From an uncultured Eggerthellaceae bacterium (GTDB lineage Bacteria; Actinomycetota; Coriobacteriia; Coriobacteriales; Eggerthellaceae): DNA of 64,000 nucleotides. This document shows, piece after piece, positions 34,400-43,521 of the stretch (position 1 is its first letter; the number at the start of each line of letters is the position of its first letter). The translations under genes were made by a program, and so were the position numbers. The notes under the pieces were generated by a model. It did no database searches and was not told the DNA's origin. It was given only the letters and a program-made list of their open reading frames with translations. The stretch is from positions 1 through 64,000 of the forward strand of contig CAJUPL010000005.1 of the NCBI GenBank assembly GCA_910588435.1. The letters are read 5' to 3'.

Positions 34400-35968
34400 C
34401 TATCGCTCTTTCGAAATTGCCGCAATAGCTACTTGGATATTCATCATCTCCAAATGCTTTTTTACTGCACAGAATGTGATTTTGCTAAAGAAGGGAATAT
34501 CTGGCAGATCACTTTCTTCTTTTGTAATGATGCCAAACACAACCTCATTGGGATGCGAGCTAGATATCCTATACCCAGTCTCCCCATCCTGAGCTTCGGC
34601 AATTTTTTCGTTAGCCTTATCCAAGAACGATATGTCGGACCGAACCAATTCTGCTGTCGTTAGACCCTGATTAAATAGATGGCTTAACGCTGCAGAGCCC
34701 GAATACCTTTTTACGTGTACGAACGATCCGTCACGAGTCAAGATATCACACAATTCAAACTTGCTATTTGATCCGCCGTGCATAATGAACTTCTGATCCA
34801 TCAAAATGCAAGTGCTAGGCTTTTCTTCACATACCCGCCTATTGTAAGAACCTTCATTCTTCTCATTTTTAGAATATGACGGAAAACTGAATGAGGAGAT
34901 AGAGGTATCAAAGTACTGCTGATTGATTTTCTTCACATAATCTGGCTCGATGCGGAACCATTCACCACCATTAATACAGTATTGAAACCCGTTATGCTCA
35001 AGCTCACCATATAGACATTTGTATGCTGACCAGTGATTGATTTCGCTATCATCAACAGCCCCAAGCTGAAATATCACTTTGCTTTTGAGCTGCTGAATGT
35101 TTTCAAGAGGACCCTTTAGGGTGCCAGTAACCTTTTCTATAAGAATATCGTCATGTATCTCCTTGCTTCCTTGGTATCTAAAACCTGCTGTCTCCTCCCA
35201 ATTAATCAGCCCGGGTACCGCCATCCAAATACTGATATCTTTCGCTTTAATTGCTTCAATAAGAGCTGCATCCAAATCTCGCTTCATAGCCGAATTTTTT
35301 ACAGGCGCGATATGGTCAACCCACGGGAAGTTATCTTTATATCGCTCGGACTTATATATCGCATATATCTCCCGCAAGTAGCTTGATAAACCCTTGAGTT
35401 CCACGGACGTGGTCACGCTTAGCGAATCCGTGCCTGTAAGTGACCCTGGAAGAATAGCATCGCTCTCACCAGATGCCGTAATCCCATTGAGTAGATCTCT
35501 TTCGATATCCAATGCAAAATCATGTATTTCCGACTTCTTGGGCATTTGCTCATTGGTCTTACTAGCATTTCCAGCAATTTCGGTCTTCGTAATGCGACGA
35601 ATAGAATCAGGCTCAACGCAATTCAAAACCGTCTTCAATCCAAATCTCTCCTCAATGCAGTTTTTATTAATTAACGAAAGCCCTCTTCCGAAAGAAACGG
35701 CAAAATATCTTTGACTTTCATTAATGTCGATAGGAACAAGCAGTAGAGCGCTTGCTGTTGCATTGAAAATGTCAGCATCGTCAATCGCGCTTCCAAAAAA
35801 GGATTCTACCCATCGAGGCCTAGAAGAAAACGAACGCGTATGATAGAGATTGCCAATATTCGCTATTGTTTGACAATCATATTCTTTGTCTTCAGCAAGG
35901 ATTGAGTCTTCTGTTTCGTAATCCGCCTTAATTAGATAGATTGAAAGCTTAGTCTTCTTCTTGGCCAT
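34400..35968 (-). CDS. TIGR04141 family (DUF6119) protein
   Basis: 522 aa. The sequence follows the sporadically distributed TIGR04141 family along its length: KLSIYLIKADYE, RPRWVESFF, ALLLVPID, YFAVSFGRGLSLINKNCIEERFGLKTVLNCVEPDSIRRI, FALDIERDLLNGITA, LTGTDSLSVTTSVEL and FPWVDHIAPV. Members occur patchily in mobile or defence regions, and no biochemical function is established. Same strand as the adjacent cytosine methyltransferase, but 304 bp separate them with no visible gene between (35969-36272). A+T-rich. Confidence 0.85.
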   Translation of the reverse strand: MAKKKTKLSIYLIKADYETEDSILAEDKEYDCQTIANIGNLYHTRSFSSRPRWVESFFGSAIDDADIFNATASALLLVPIDINESQRYFAVSFGRGLSLINKNCIEERFGLKTVLNCVEPDSIRRITKTEIAGNASKTNEQMPKKSEIHDFALDIERDLLNGITASGESDAILPGSLTGTDSLSVTTSVELKGLSSYLREIYAIYKSERYKDNFPWVDHIAPVKNSAMKRDLDAALIEAIKAKDISIWMAVPGLINWEETAGFRYQGSKEIHDDILIEKVTGTLKGPLENIQQLKSKVIFQLGAVDDSEINHWSAYKCLYGELEHNGFQYCINGGEWFRIEPDYVKKINQQYFDTSISSFSFPSYSKNEKNEGSYNRRVCEEKPSTCILMDQKFIMHGGSNSKFELCDILTRDGSFVHVKRYSGSAALSHLFNQGLTTAELVRSDISFLDKANEKIAEAQDGETGYRISSSHPNEVVFGIITKEESDLPDIPFFSKITFCAVKKHLEMMNIQVAIAAISKER

Positions 35969-36272
35969 CTACATCATTCCCTAGAAAGCAATTCGTCCAT
36001 ACTTGAGCTTGCCTTTGTATCTCTCAATTCAGATGCGACTGCTTCAAACATGTTTTCCTGTAATACACTTTATCTCATCGCCCTCATGTGCATCCAGCGT
36101 TCTGTCGCCCTCTTTCCGAACAATAGGAGGAACGCATAGAAGAGTAACCTGTCGGTTCATCTTTTGCAGCCAGCGAGCTCGCTGGATTTGCATCATTGGC
36201 AATACTGAGCAATCCAATCAACTCTATCTTTAGTTGCCCTTTGCTCGCAGTACCTATACAGACAGTTCGCCA

Positions 36273-37376
36273 TCAACGAGTTTCCTTAGATATGAAATCA
36301 AGTAATGATTCATGCACCGATAAATCAAGGCCAAGAGCATTAGCTACTGAGTGAGCTACAGCAAATGCCATCTTGGGTGGTACCGCGTTACCAATCTGCT
36401 GATAGCGCGAACTCTGCGATCCACGCCAGGGCATATCTCGCGGAAATGACTGAATAGCTGCCGCCTCCTGCACCGATATTCGTCGCAATCGTTCCGGAAT
36501 TTTAGTAGCAGCTTCGCCGCCGTTCATAAGCTCGTCGTGATAATTAACCACCCACTGCTTCGCGCCAGTATCTAACGTATCCTGATCCACAATAGGGGTT
36601 CGATTGCCTCCCATGGAAGCTGGCAATGTAGGAGCTGGACGATTCATGTCCATCGGACGCCCTTGTCCATTGAATAGCATCCCGGCAAAAGGAGACTGCC
36701 TAAGAATGGGGTCCTTGGCTGCGGTCACTTTTGCCTTACATGTCTGATCATTGCCAGGCTTTCCGATATGCGGGAGATCCTTTAAAGCTTCTGCGACTCC
36801 AATGTGATCTGCAACGGTTGGAGCTGGATACTCATACTCTATATCTGAGTCTTTAAAACCAATGAGGAACATCCTCTCCCGCGTTTGTGGCACACCAAAA
36901 TCTGCGCTATTTAGAACTTCAAGATAGGTCTTATAGCCGATTTCTTTTGCTTTGGAACGTACATCGGAGATAGTACCTGCCCATCTTTTGTTTCTCGCAA
37001 GAGCTTTTACATTCTCCATGACAAAAGCCTTCGGCTTTACACGCTGCACCATTGCAAGAAAATCAAACACATGCCGTGACCTAGGGTCATTCGGATCCAT
37101 TTTGCCTGCTACGGAAAATCCTTGGCAAGGAGGACCTCCTATAACCAAATCCGCGCATCCTTCTTCTGGGAGCTTTTCAACTTGCCGAATATCGCCTGTA
37201 ATGGATTCATGCTCTAAGCTCTCTTCGACTCGCTTAGCGATGATTTCCATTGTAGCCTCATATGTTTGCATCGCATCACTATTAATGTCGTTCGCAAACA
37301 CTGGCCTGAACCCAGCAGCAATAAATCCGATGTCGAGTCCACCTGCACCGGTATAAAGACTTACAAATTTTGACAT
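36273..37376 (-). CDS. DNA (cytosine-5) methyltransferase
   Basis: 367 aa. The C5-methyltransferase motifs appear in order: FVSLYTGAGGLDIGF (I, SAM binding), GGPPCQGFS (IV, catalytic Cys), FVMENVK (VI), QTRERMFLIGF (VIII), a variable target-recognition stretch, and RRISVQEAAAIQSFP...QIGNAVPP (IX-X). It methylates cytosine at C5 in a specific, unread DNA site. The start at 37376 has AGAGGG nine bases upstream; the in-frame ATG at 37403 lies inside the operator palindrome. Divergent from an XRE regulator, as in C-protein-controlled type II restriction-modification loci. Confidence 0.92.
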   Translation of the reverse strand: MSKFVSLYTGAGGLDIGFIAAGFRPVFANDINSDAMQTYEATMEIIAKRVEESLEHESITGDIRQVEKLPEEGCADLVIGGPPCQGFSVAGKMDPNDPRSRHVFDFLAMVQRVKPKAFVMENVKALARNKRWAGTISDVRSKAKEIGYKTYLEVLNSADFGVPQTRERMFLIGFKDSDIEYEYPAPTVADHIGVAEALKDLPHIGKPGNDQTCKAKVTAAKDPILRQSPFAGMLFNGQGRPMDMNRPAPTLPASMGGNRTPIVDQDTLDTGAKQWVVNYHDELMNGGEAATKIPERLRRISVQEAAAIQSFPRDMPWRGSQSSRYQQIGNAVPPKMAFAVAHSVANALGLDLSVHESLLDFISKETR

Positions 37377-37397
37377 GCCTTTTTGCCCTCTGACCGG

Positions 37398-37420
37398 GCT
37401 CATTCTTATTTAGAATGAGC
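37398..37420. promoter_or_regulatory. Operator-like palindrome between methyltransferase and regulator
   Basis: GCTCATTCT and AGAATGAGC form a perfect 9-bp inverted repeat with a 5-nt spacer. A TATCAT -10-like box for the rightward gene lies at 37433-37438, so the palindrome sits near its -35 position. It fits a C-box bound by the adjacent XRE protein. Confidence 0.65.
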
Positions 37421-37456
37421 TCTTACAGATGCTATCATACCATTCAGCATTCCTAC

Positions 37457-37744
37457 ATGATTCGAAAGCTTGTCAAGATGATTGATGAAAATGAACGAAT
37501 CGGCTCCCTCGTGGCATCATGGCGCAAAAGTGCTGGGCTATCTCAAGGCCGCTTAGCTGATGCAATAGACACACAACAAGCCACGATATCAAAGCTGGAA
37601 TCTGGCACTTATAGGCTCACTGTCGAACAACTCTTGTCGATACTAAATGCTTGCGGTATTACCTTGCGGGAAGCCGTAAACGATATTGAAGAAGTCTTTG
37701 ATTTAGCTGATAGACCTCTATGGGAGCGAATAAATGAACAATGA
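37457..37744 (+). CDS. XRE-family regulator (C-protein-like)
   Basis: 95 aa from 37457, or 88 aa from the ATG at 37478; neither has a strong ribosome site, and the first is close to the predicted transcript start. The body is one Cro/CI helix-turn-helix (SLVASWRKSAGLSQGRLADAIDTQQATISKLESGTYRLTVEQLLSILNACG). It overlaps the following gene by 11 bp, an arrangement typical of controller proteins placed before the restriction gene in type II systems. It probably binds the palindrome at 37398-37420 and sets the order of methyltransferase and effector expression. Confidence 0.8.
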   Translation: MIRKLVKMIDENERIGSLVASWRKSAGLSQGRLADAIDTQQATISKLESGTYRLTVEQLLSILNACGITLREAVNDIEEVFDLADRPLWERINEQ

Positions 37745-39365
37745 GAATGTAATTGACGATATTTCGGACGCTTTACTTAGAGCATCAATGCCGATAAATT
37801 CAGATGTAATGCATCTTGCAGCTAAGCGATGTATAGAGTATTACCAGACTGCTTCAGAAAAAATATCCATTCCCAAAGAAGAAGTCTCAGAGCGCTTTAC
37901 AGAAATGTGGATATTATGGCTCGGGGGGACAAATGAACCAATAAAGGAGCTTCGAGATGTCGTCTGTGCAGCGATCAGTGCAGATGAGAACATGAAACAA
38001 CTTGCGAGCGACTACTTTAAACTCGAAAAGAAACTAGAAGAGAAACTATTCATGGCACGCTCTTATGCAATAGCGCTTATTGGATGTGCTCCATTAATTC
38101 GCACTTTGGTTGCTGAACAACATCTGGGGCTAGATCGAATACGGTCAATCCTGAATGTCCCCGGGGCTACGTTTGATGCGATTCGTAGCGTGTTGAGTTC
38201 CATGGGAGCACCAACGAGTCTAGATCAAAACAACATTGAATCTATGCACGCAAACGACGCTGATGATGTTGCTTCATTTTTCGGAGACACAACGGCTGAC
38301 GATGCTGCCACAACTCTGCGGGGCTTGCTTGGATCTTTCTCGCGCAATGACGAACTCTGGGAAAATGTGACAGAGTTAACCTATATCGGGTTCGAACCAT
38401 ACCTTTTCATGCTGTACTACGAGCTTTTGACACTGGAGACTACCGACAGGTTTCCAGGCCGAGCGATTTATGAATGCATGCCACGAGGTGCCGATGTCAA
38501 AGCGCTATGGAACAAAATGTATCATCCAACTCAACAGAATCCTTATCTAAACAATGCAAAATCCGTTTACTCTCTAGACCTATCTTGGGCAGAAACAAAG
38601 CTATCACCCGAAAAACAAAACGGATCACTCCTACTCGCAAATGTTTTTGACATCATGGCAGAACTGCCATACACAACAAGACGCAGAGTAGCGCATATGA
38701 TCCGGTGCTACCTTTTGCTTGTATCAGATAAGAACCAGAAGAAAACACCTCTTACCCCAATCACTCCAGATGGCATTAAGCGGTTCATCATGACTATTGG
38801 AGCAGCCAATAGTCTTACTAAAGGGGTACTTGATCAGCGCCTTGTAGACTTCTTAACGTACTGCATACACGACTATGACAAATGGATAGCCCGGGGCCTG
38901 GGTTCATCCGTGAACGAAACAAACGCATCAGGTCGAAAATATGGGGATGTGGAATATCTAGACCTTGCCACACATTCCCAAATTCACGCCTACGAAGCAC
39001 ACGGCGGAATGCTGCGAGACGAATATGTGCAAAGTCATATCGATTCTTTGCATGAAACCGTCAACTATCATAAATCTGAGGCAGCAGCACGTGGAGAAGA
39101 GTACGTACGGTCAATTGATGTTTTTTATGTCGCTCACGATATATCCAGACTTGAGCGGTTCAAGAATGGGCATCAGGAGACCATCCACGGCATTCCATTC
39201 ACATTTGCCTTTATGACATTTTCAGATTTAGTTGAAGAAGCAAACGGGCTGGAGACTGTCTCTAAACAGATTGAAAGATTTGACGAGTTGATTCATGAAC
39301 GTATATCCCAGCTTCCAGACACTTACTCACTAAAGCAAAGATACAGGCAAATCATAGGAGACTAG
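37734..39365 (+). CDS. Unknown protein coupled to the C-protein-like regulator
   Basis: 543 aa, family not recognised. Largely helical, with no signal peptide or membrane span. Visible stretches are FEPYLFMLYYELLTLETTDRFPGRAIYECMPRG, a central acidic segment (SMHANDADDVASFFGDTTADDAATTLR), and a C-terminus with SIDVFYVAHDISRLERFKNGHQ. No clear PD-(D/E)XK, HNH or GIY-YIG site was found. Position (overlapping a C-like gene, opposite a cytosine methyltransferase) argues for the restriction endonuclease or another toxic effector, but this rests on context alone. A+T-rich. Confidence 0.75.
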   Translation: MNNENVIDDISDALLRASMPINSDVMHLAAKRCIEYYQTASEKISIPKEEVSERFTEMWILWLGGTNEPIKELRDVVCAAISADENMKQLASDYFKLEKKLEEKLFMARSYAIALIGCAPLIRTLVAEQHLGLDRIRSILNVPGATFDAIRSVLSSMGAPTSLDQNNIESMHANDADDVASFFGDTTADDAATTLRGLLGSFSRNDELWENVTELTYIGFEPYLFMLYYELLTLETTDRFPGRAIYECMPRGADVKALWNKMYHPTQQNPYLNNAKSVYSLDLSWAETKLSPEKQNGSLLLANVFDIMAELPYTTRRRVAHMIRCYLLLVSDKNQKKTPLTPITPDGIKRFIMTIGAANSLTKGVLDQRLVDFLTYCIHDYDKWIARGLGSSVNETNASGRKYGDVEYLDLATHSQIHAYEAHGGMLRDEYVQSHIDSLHETVNYHKSEAAARGEEYVRSIDVFYVAHDISRLERFKNGHQETIHGIPFTFAFMTFSDLVEEANGLETVSKQIERFDELIHERISQLPDTYSLKQRYRQIIGD

Positions 39366-39495
39366 TACACGACATCATGGCCGTCTCATAAGTCTCAGAA
39401 GACAAAGCTTTAGGCATGATGTCATGACGCACATCTTAATCACAAGACACCCCTTCGATATACTGTCTTATTGTTGACCTTTCTCCACCCTTTAC

Positions 39496-39786
39496 CTACG
39501 AATCTCTATAGGAGTCGAAATCCAGCTTTATCACCTTTGGAGCGCGTTTCCTCTTCGGGTTGCGCCAAGGTGTCTTGCCGTCCCATGGAACTTGCGCGGC
39601 TTTAGGTGCAGTTAGGCCTTGAAAATAGCCACAATCACAGAACTCCAGCGCACCGTTCGGGTTCAGCGTCTCTCGTAGCTGCAACACTCGGCTATGACAT
39701 TCAGGGCAGATTCGCTTCATCCTTCTCAATGACTCGAAATACGGGCAAAAGTCTGAGTGTTGGGGTCCTCTCTTTGGCCATGGCAT
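39496..39786 (-). CDS. Small zinc-ribbon-like protein
   Basis: 96 aa. Cys residues in CPECHSRVLQL and FCDCGYF suggest a zinc ribbon, followed by a basic tail (WRNPKRKRAPKVIKLDF). GAGGTG lies six bases before the ATG at 39786. Family not recognised. The upstream in-frame region to 40005 overlaps a decayed modular repeat and is unlikely to be coding. Confidence 0.6.
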   Translation of the reverse strand: MPWPKRGPQHSDFCPYFESLRRMKRICPECHSRVLQLRETLNPNGALEFCDCGYFQGLTAPKAAQVPWDGKTPWRNPKRKRAPKVIKLDFDSYRDS

Positions 39787-39850
39787 CTTGATCACCTCGC
39801 TTGCTTGGCTACTAGTCAGAATACCCTTCTCCAGTGGTACCACATAGCGA

Positions 39851-39912
39851 ATCCGGATGTTTCGGGCTGACACCCTCATCTCGCCGTGCTGTCGCACATC
39901 TGCACTTGCAGC
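39851..39912. repeat. Degenerate arm of modular hairpin repeat
   Basis: ATCCGGATGTTTCGGGCTG...CACCCTCAT, then CGCCGTGCTGTCGCACATCTG aligns with an arm of the repeat family (compare 41602-41670), but its stems carry several mismatches. It is an old copy. Confidence 0.55.
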
Positions 39913-40029
39913 TAAAGAAGGGCATGCGAGCCGAGCAATTCGCAGCCTGTGCGCAAGGCCGGACCACCCGGCACCCGACCCCGAGAATAGCGAAACTATC
40001 ATCATTCAGGGTGCACTTGCGGCTTAGGC

Positions 40030-41445
40030 CTACTGACCGGACCTTGCAGCTACGCCTAATATTTCCACGATAGATCCCTTGGCGTTGATCACTCCTAAGA
40101 TAACGTAAGGGTCTTCATTGCGTATGAACTCTGCTAGGACATCTTTTGGCGCTGAAGAATTCTGCGCAACACAGTAACGAATGTAATCGCTGCTCTCTCT
40201 TGCGAGTCTTGCAAGAGCGTCTTTGGGCGTGGAAGGATTCTCAGCGAGACAGCGACGCATGCTGCCGATATCGTCCCTCATGCGTCCTGAAAGCAAATCT
40301 TCTGCAAACATCGTTAGTACTCCTGGATGCACAGAAGGATTGCTGGCAATATCCTCTCGCACGCCCTCTTCATAATACGCAAGCTTTGATAGGGTCTCGT
40401 AAGGTGTATTGGGGTTTCCGGCAACGGCCTGCCGCACTAATCTATCTCCATCGCTTGAAAGGCGCCTAAGGCAATCTGATGGAGTAGAGCGATTTTCAGC
40501 AACCTTTATCCGTACTTGGCAAAACGAATCCTCTGCAAGCTTTGTGAGAATGTCAATTGACGTGGATTCATTCTCGGAGACCTCCATTCGTACCATCTCG
40601 CTTGCGTCATCAGCGAGCTTTGAAAGCGCACTCTCTGGAGTAGAAGGGTTCGCAGCGACTCGTCTTCGCACATCATCGTCTATATCACACGCAAGCATTG
40701 CAAGGATATCCGAAGACGTTGAATTGTTATACGCGACCGCGCCTCGTACATCTTTGCTTTCGTCTCTTGCAAGCATCCCGAGGATCTCAGCAGGAGTTGC
40801 AGGATTTTCTGCAAGTCGGACGCGTTCGTCACCATTTCCATTTGTCGCAAGGTCTGCGAGAGCGTAGAGAGGAGTAGAAGATACTAAAAGAGCACTTATG
40901 CGCACATTTGCGTTTGCGTCATGGATAAGCCCTTCAAGAACGTATGCTGGTGTGGAGGGATTCCTCGCGACAAGCCAACGGATATACCAGCTTTCGTCAT
41001 TCGCAAGCTTTGCTAGGACGTCAGGAGATACGTTGGGATTTCCAGCAATAGTCTCCCTCACCATCTTCTCCGTATCATTTGCGAGCCGAGCTAGGGCATC
41101 AGTAGGTGTGGAGGGGTTATGAGCCGCCTTCAATCTAACAGCCTTCTCCGGATCACATGCGAGTATAGCTAGAACAATTGGAGGGGTTGAAGCATTGCAG
41201 GCAACATCATCTCGCACTTCTGCATCTTCATCAGAGGCAAGCCTTACTAATACGTCAGGAGGTGTCAAAGGGTTATAGCCTACATTGCCACGTATCCACC
41301 CATTTCCCTGTTGGGCCAGCTTTGACAGTAACATTGCAACTGATGCCCTTTCGTCAAACATGTGTTTTGGGCATCCGCATCGTGGACACGACTCTGCGAA
41401 CTCACTTATCTCAGAACCGCATTCTGGACACTTAATGAGCGACAT
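40030..41445 (-). CDS. Zinc ribbon plus leucine-rich-repeat-variant protein
   Basis: 471 aa. The first 25 residues are a zinc ribbon (CPECGSEISEFAESCPRCG). From about residue 50 to the end there are 15-16 tandem repeats of about 24 aa with the pattern 'NPSTPxDVLxxLAxDxxxxVRxxVAxN', which is the leucine-rich repeat variant (LRV) fold, a right-handed alpha solenoid. LRV arrays bind protein partners; the first described example carries an Fe-S cluster at its N-terminus, replaced here by a zinc ribbon. Cytoplasmic. GAGGAG lies six bases before the ATG at 41445. Role unknown. Confidence 0.82.
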   Translation of the reverse strand: MSLIKCPECGSEISEFAESCPRCGCPKHMFDERASVAMLLSKLAQQGNGWIRGNVGYNPLTPPDVLVRLASDEDAEVRDDVACNASTPPIVLAILACDPEKAVRLKAAHNPSTPTDALARLANDTEKMVRETIAGNPNVSPDVLAKLANDESWYIRWLVARNPSTPAYVLEGLIHDANANVRISALLVSSTPLYALADLATNGNGDERVRLAENPATPAEILGMLARDESKDVRGAVAYNNSTSSDILAMLACDIDDDVRRRVAANPSTPESALSKLADDASEMVRMEVSENESTSIDILTKLAEDSFCQVRIKVAENRSTPSDCLRRLSSDGDRLVRQAVAGNPNTPYETLSKLAYYEEGVREDIASNPSVHPGVLTMFAEDLLSGRMRDDIGSMRRCLAENPSTPKDALARLARESSDYIRYCVAQNSSAPKDVLAEFIRNEDPYVILGVINAKGSIVEILGVAARSGQ

Positions 41446-41544
41446 AGCCGACTCCTCTATCAATGTGGTTATTCCCTTATGCAATCCAATATCAGAGTCT
41501 AGCCCAAAAGATCTCTATACTCGAATCGTTCAACAACCGAATGG

Positions 41545-41572
41545 GAACCCAATAAGGACGGGGCTATTAAGT
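41545..41572. repeat. Single REP-like palindrome (RAYT type)
   Basis: GAACCCAATAAGGACGGGGCTATTAAG is a decayed form of the AACCCAATRGGGACGGGGCTATTGGGTT palindrome that also bounds 25814-26101 and 27453-27768. Confidence 0.6.
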
Positions 41573-41601
41573 TGAAATCACCCACCCAATAGCGCTACCC
41601 A

Positions 41602-41720
41602 GCGCATCCGGGTGTTTCGGGCTGGCGCCCTCATTACGCTGCGCTGTCGCACAGCTGCGTCGGCAATGCCGACGCCCACACGGGAGGGGTGGGCAGCTGC
41701 GCTTGCAATGCAAGCGCCAC
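41602..41720. repeat. Modular hairpin repeat, copy 6 (single arm)
   Basis: The arm reads CCGGGTGTT, hairpin CGGGC-TGGC-GCCC, ATTACG, hairpin CTGCGC-TGTC-GCACAG, then GTCGGC-AAT-GCCGAC and CCCAC. A second terminal hairpin, GCTTGC/GCAAGC, follows 32 bp later. Both terminal stems differ in sequence yet pair fully. Confidence 0.8.
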
Positions 41721-41745
41721 AGATTTGGAGCCCCAACTCCAGCGC

Positions 41746-42432
41746 TCACACCACCTTTGCCTTGCGCCCGGTGGCGGCGTTGAAGTGGTAGGCTGCGATG
41801 CCTAGGTCCACTCGCACGAAGGGGCCGTTCGCACTGATGGAGATCTCCGGCTCATCGTTGCGGCCAATGCCGAGCTTGAACTTCTGCTGATTCATGGCCG
41901 TGGGTGCCAGCAGCGCGTATTCGACGCCCTTCTTGAACCAGTCAGGAAGCCCATCAATATACTCAGACCTCACGTCTACAACATCCGGAAACGCCTTCGA
42001 CTTATGCGGCTTGCCCTGCGTTGCCCCGTAGCCCACGGCGATCGTGATGCACATTCGCTCACCAGGCTCAAGATCCGCCTTCACCTTGCTCGCTTTCGCC
42101 ATGCCCGCCCAGCAGGTATTGAGGCCCAGCCCCTGACAGAACAGCACGAGCTGCTCCCCGAAATAGCCGCATCTCTCATCAAGCCCCGGCTCGTTCTTGC
42201 CCACCAGCGCGAAATAACCAGGGACGTTCTTCCACCCCATCATCTTCAGCATGATCCCGCCATAGACGCCAGATGCATCGGTCATGAACTGCGCATGAAG
42301 CCCGCTCTCAGCGTTCAGCTCGGCCACCTTCGCGCGGATCAGCTGCGCCTTCTCATCCTCAATGGGCTTGTTCAAATACGTGCGAACGGAATGCCTCTCA
42401 CGCATCAGCCGCAGCAGTTCGCCATCAGTCAT
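41746..42432 (-). CDS. Nitroreductase family protein (second type)
   Basis: 228 aa. The N-terminal LLRLMRERHSVRTYLNKPIEDEKAQ is typical of nitroreductases, and FGEQLVLFCQGLGLNTCWAGMAKASK corresponds to the conserved FMN-binding helix. The C-terminal part (GVEYALLAPTAMNQQKFKLGI) duplicates the flavin-site motif, as in the longer TM1586-type members. The start at 42432 follows GGAGGGAG by five bases. Divergent from the microprotein-sirtuin pair. Substrate unknown. Confidence 0.85.
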   Translation of the reverse strand: MTDGELLRLMRERHSVRTYLNKPIEDEKAQLIRAKVAELNAESGLHAQFMTDASGVYGGIMLKMMGWKNVPGYFALVGKNEPGLDERCGYFGEQLVLFCQGLGLNTCWAGMAKASKVKADLEPGERMCITIAVGYGATQGKPHKSKAFPDVVDVRSEYIDGLPDWFKKGVEYALLAPTAMNQQKFKLGIGRNDEPEISISANGPFVRVDLGIAAYHFNAATGRKAKVV

Positions 42433-42542
42433 CTGATCTCCCTCCACGTTGCCGCACAACTTCGCCGCTCCACCAGCGGGTCTCTGTGTCATGATATAGA
42501 ACACGCTCACGGACATGGATGCACGCTGAACAGGAGGGTGCC

Positions 42543-42725
42543 ATGACAGATCACGCAGACAAGAGCAACGCCGCCAAGGCCGAAGGGCGCGAATGCGTGA
42601 GCTGCTCGTGCTGCTGCCCCTTCCGCCACGCCACGCGTGACGACGCAACGGGCAAGATCTCCATCATGTGCGGCAATGCCGCCCGCGCAGATCTTGGGGT
42701 GCCCACCATGCGCCAGGAGCGCTGA
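42543..42725 (+). CDS. Cys-rich microprotein
   Basis: 60 aa. Five Cys lie in ECVSCSCCCPF, with one more in IMCGNA. This could bind zinc or an Fe-S cluster. GGAGGG is four bases before the ATG, and its stop is one base from the sirtuin ATG, so the two are translated together. Family not recognised. Confidence 0.65.
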   Translation: MTDHADKSNAAKAEGRECVSCSCCCPFRHATRDDATGKISIMCGNAARADLGVPTMRQER

Positions 42726-42726
42726 C

Positions 42727-43470
42727 ATGCCAGCTGATGGCGCCGACACCCTGCGCGAATGGATCCGCGAATGCCCCTCACGCGGCATGGTCTTCTTCGG
42801 AGGCGCAGGCGTGTCCACCGAAAGCGGCATCCCTGACTTCCGAAGCGCTGACGGTCTATACAACCAGAAGAGCGCATACCCCTACCCGCCTGAGACCATG
42901 ATCTCACGCACGTTCTTCGACGCGCATCCCGCTGAGTTCTATGACTACTACTTCAACGAGATGCTGCCGCGCGGCGCGAAGCCCAACCAGGCGCACCGCA
43001 AGCTGGCGGAGCTTGAGCACGAAGGCACGTGCGCCGCGGTGATAACGCAGAACATAGACGGCCTGCATCAAGCGGCAGGGAGCCGGAACGTGCTAGAGCT
43101 GCACGGAAGCGTGCACCGCAACCACTGCAACGCGTGCGGGAAGCCCTTCAACCTGGAAGGCATGCTCAAGGCGCGGGATGCTTCTGACACAGGCGTGCCG
43201 CACTGCGAATGCGAAGGGATCATCAAGCCGGATGTGGTGCTATACGAAGAGCCGCTTGACCAGCAGGTGATGCTGAGCGCCATCAACGCCATCAGGCAAG
43301 CAGACCTGCTGCTGGTTGCTGGAACGTCGCTTGCCGTTTACCCCGCGGCTGGCTTGCTGGAGCATTTTCGCGGCAGTCACCTGGCCATCGCGAACCGCGA
43401 TCCTACGCCTGCTGACCGCTCGGCCGATCTGTGCATCCGCGGCAGCATCGGAGAAGTCCTAGACTTCTAG
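42727..43470 (+). CDS. cobB: Sir2-family NAD-dependent deacylase
   Basis: 247 aa. The NAD-binding motif GGAGVSTESGIPDFRS, the catalytic QNIDGLHQAAG and LHGSVHRNHC, and the zinc Cys residues (CNAC and CECEG) are all present, as is the C-terminal AGTSLAVYPAAGLL. It removes acyl groups from lysines using NAD+. AGGAG precedes the ATG by seven bases. Co-translated with the Cys-rich microprotein upstream. Cytoplasmic. Confidence 0.93.
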   Translation: MPADGADTLREWIRECPSRGMVFFGGAGVSTESGIPDFRSADGLYNQKSAYPYPPETMISRTFFDAHPAEFYDYYFNEMLPRGAKPNQAHRKLAELEHEGTCAAVITQNIDGLHQAAGSRNVLELHGSVHRNHCNACGKPFNLEGMLKARDASDTGVPHCECEGIIKPDVVLYEEPLDQQVMLSAINAIRQADLLLVAGTSLAVYPAAGLLEHFRGSHLAIANRDPTPADRSADLCIRGSIGEVLDF

Positions 43471-43521
43471 CGAAAGCGCATCGGGGGGGGACAAAGGGGC
43501 ACACGCAGAAAGAGGCAACCT

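Noticed and set aside
35969..36272. Possible short gene between the TIGR04141 and methyltransferase genes
   Set aside because: The only open frame (36003-36233, plus) has no ribosome site and no recognisable protein character.
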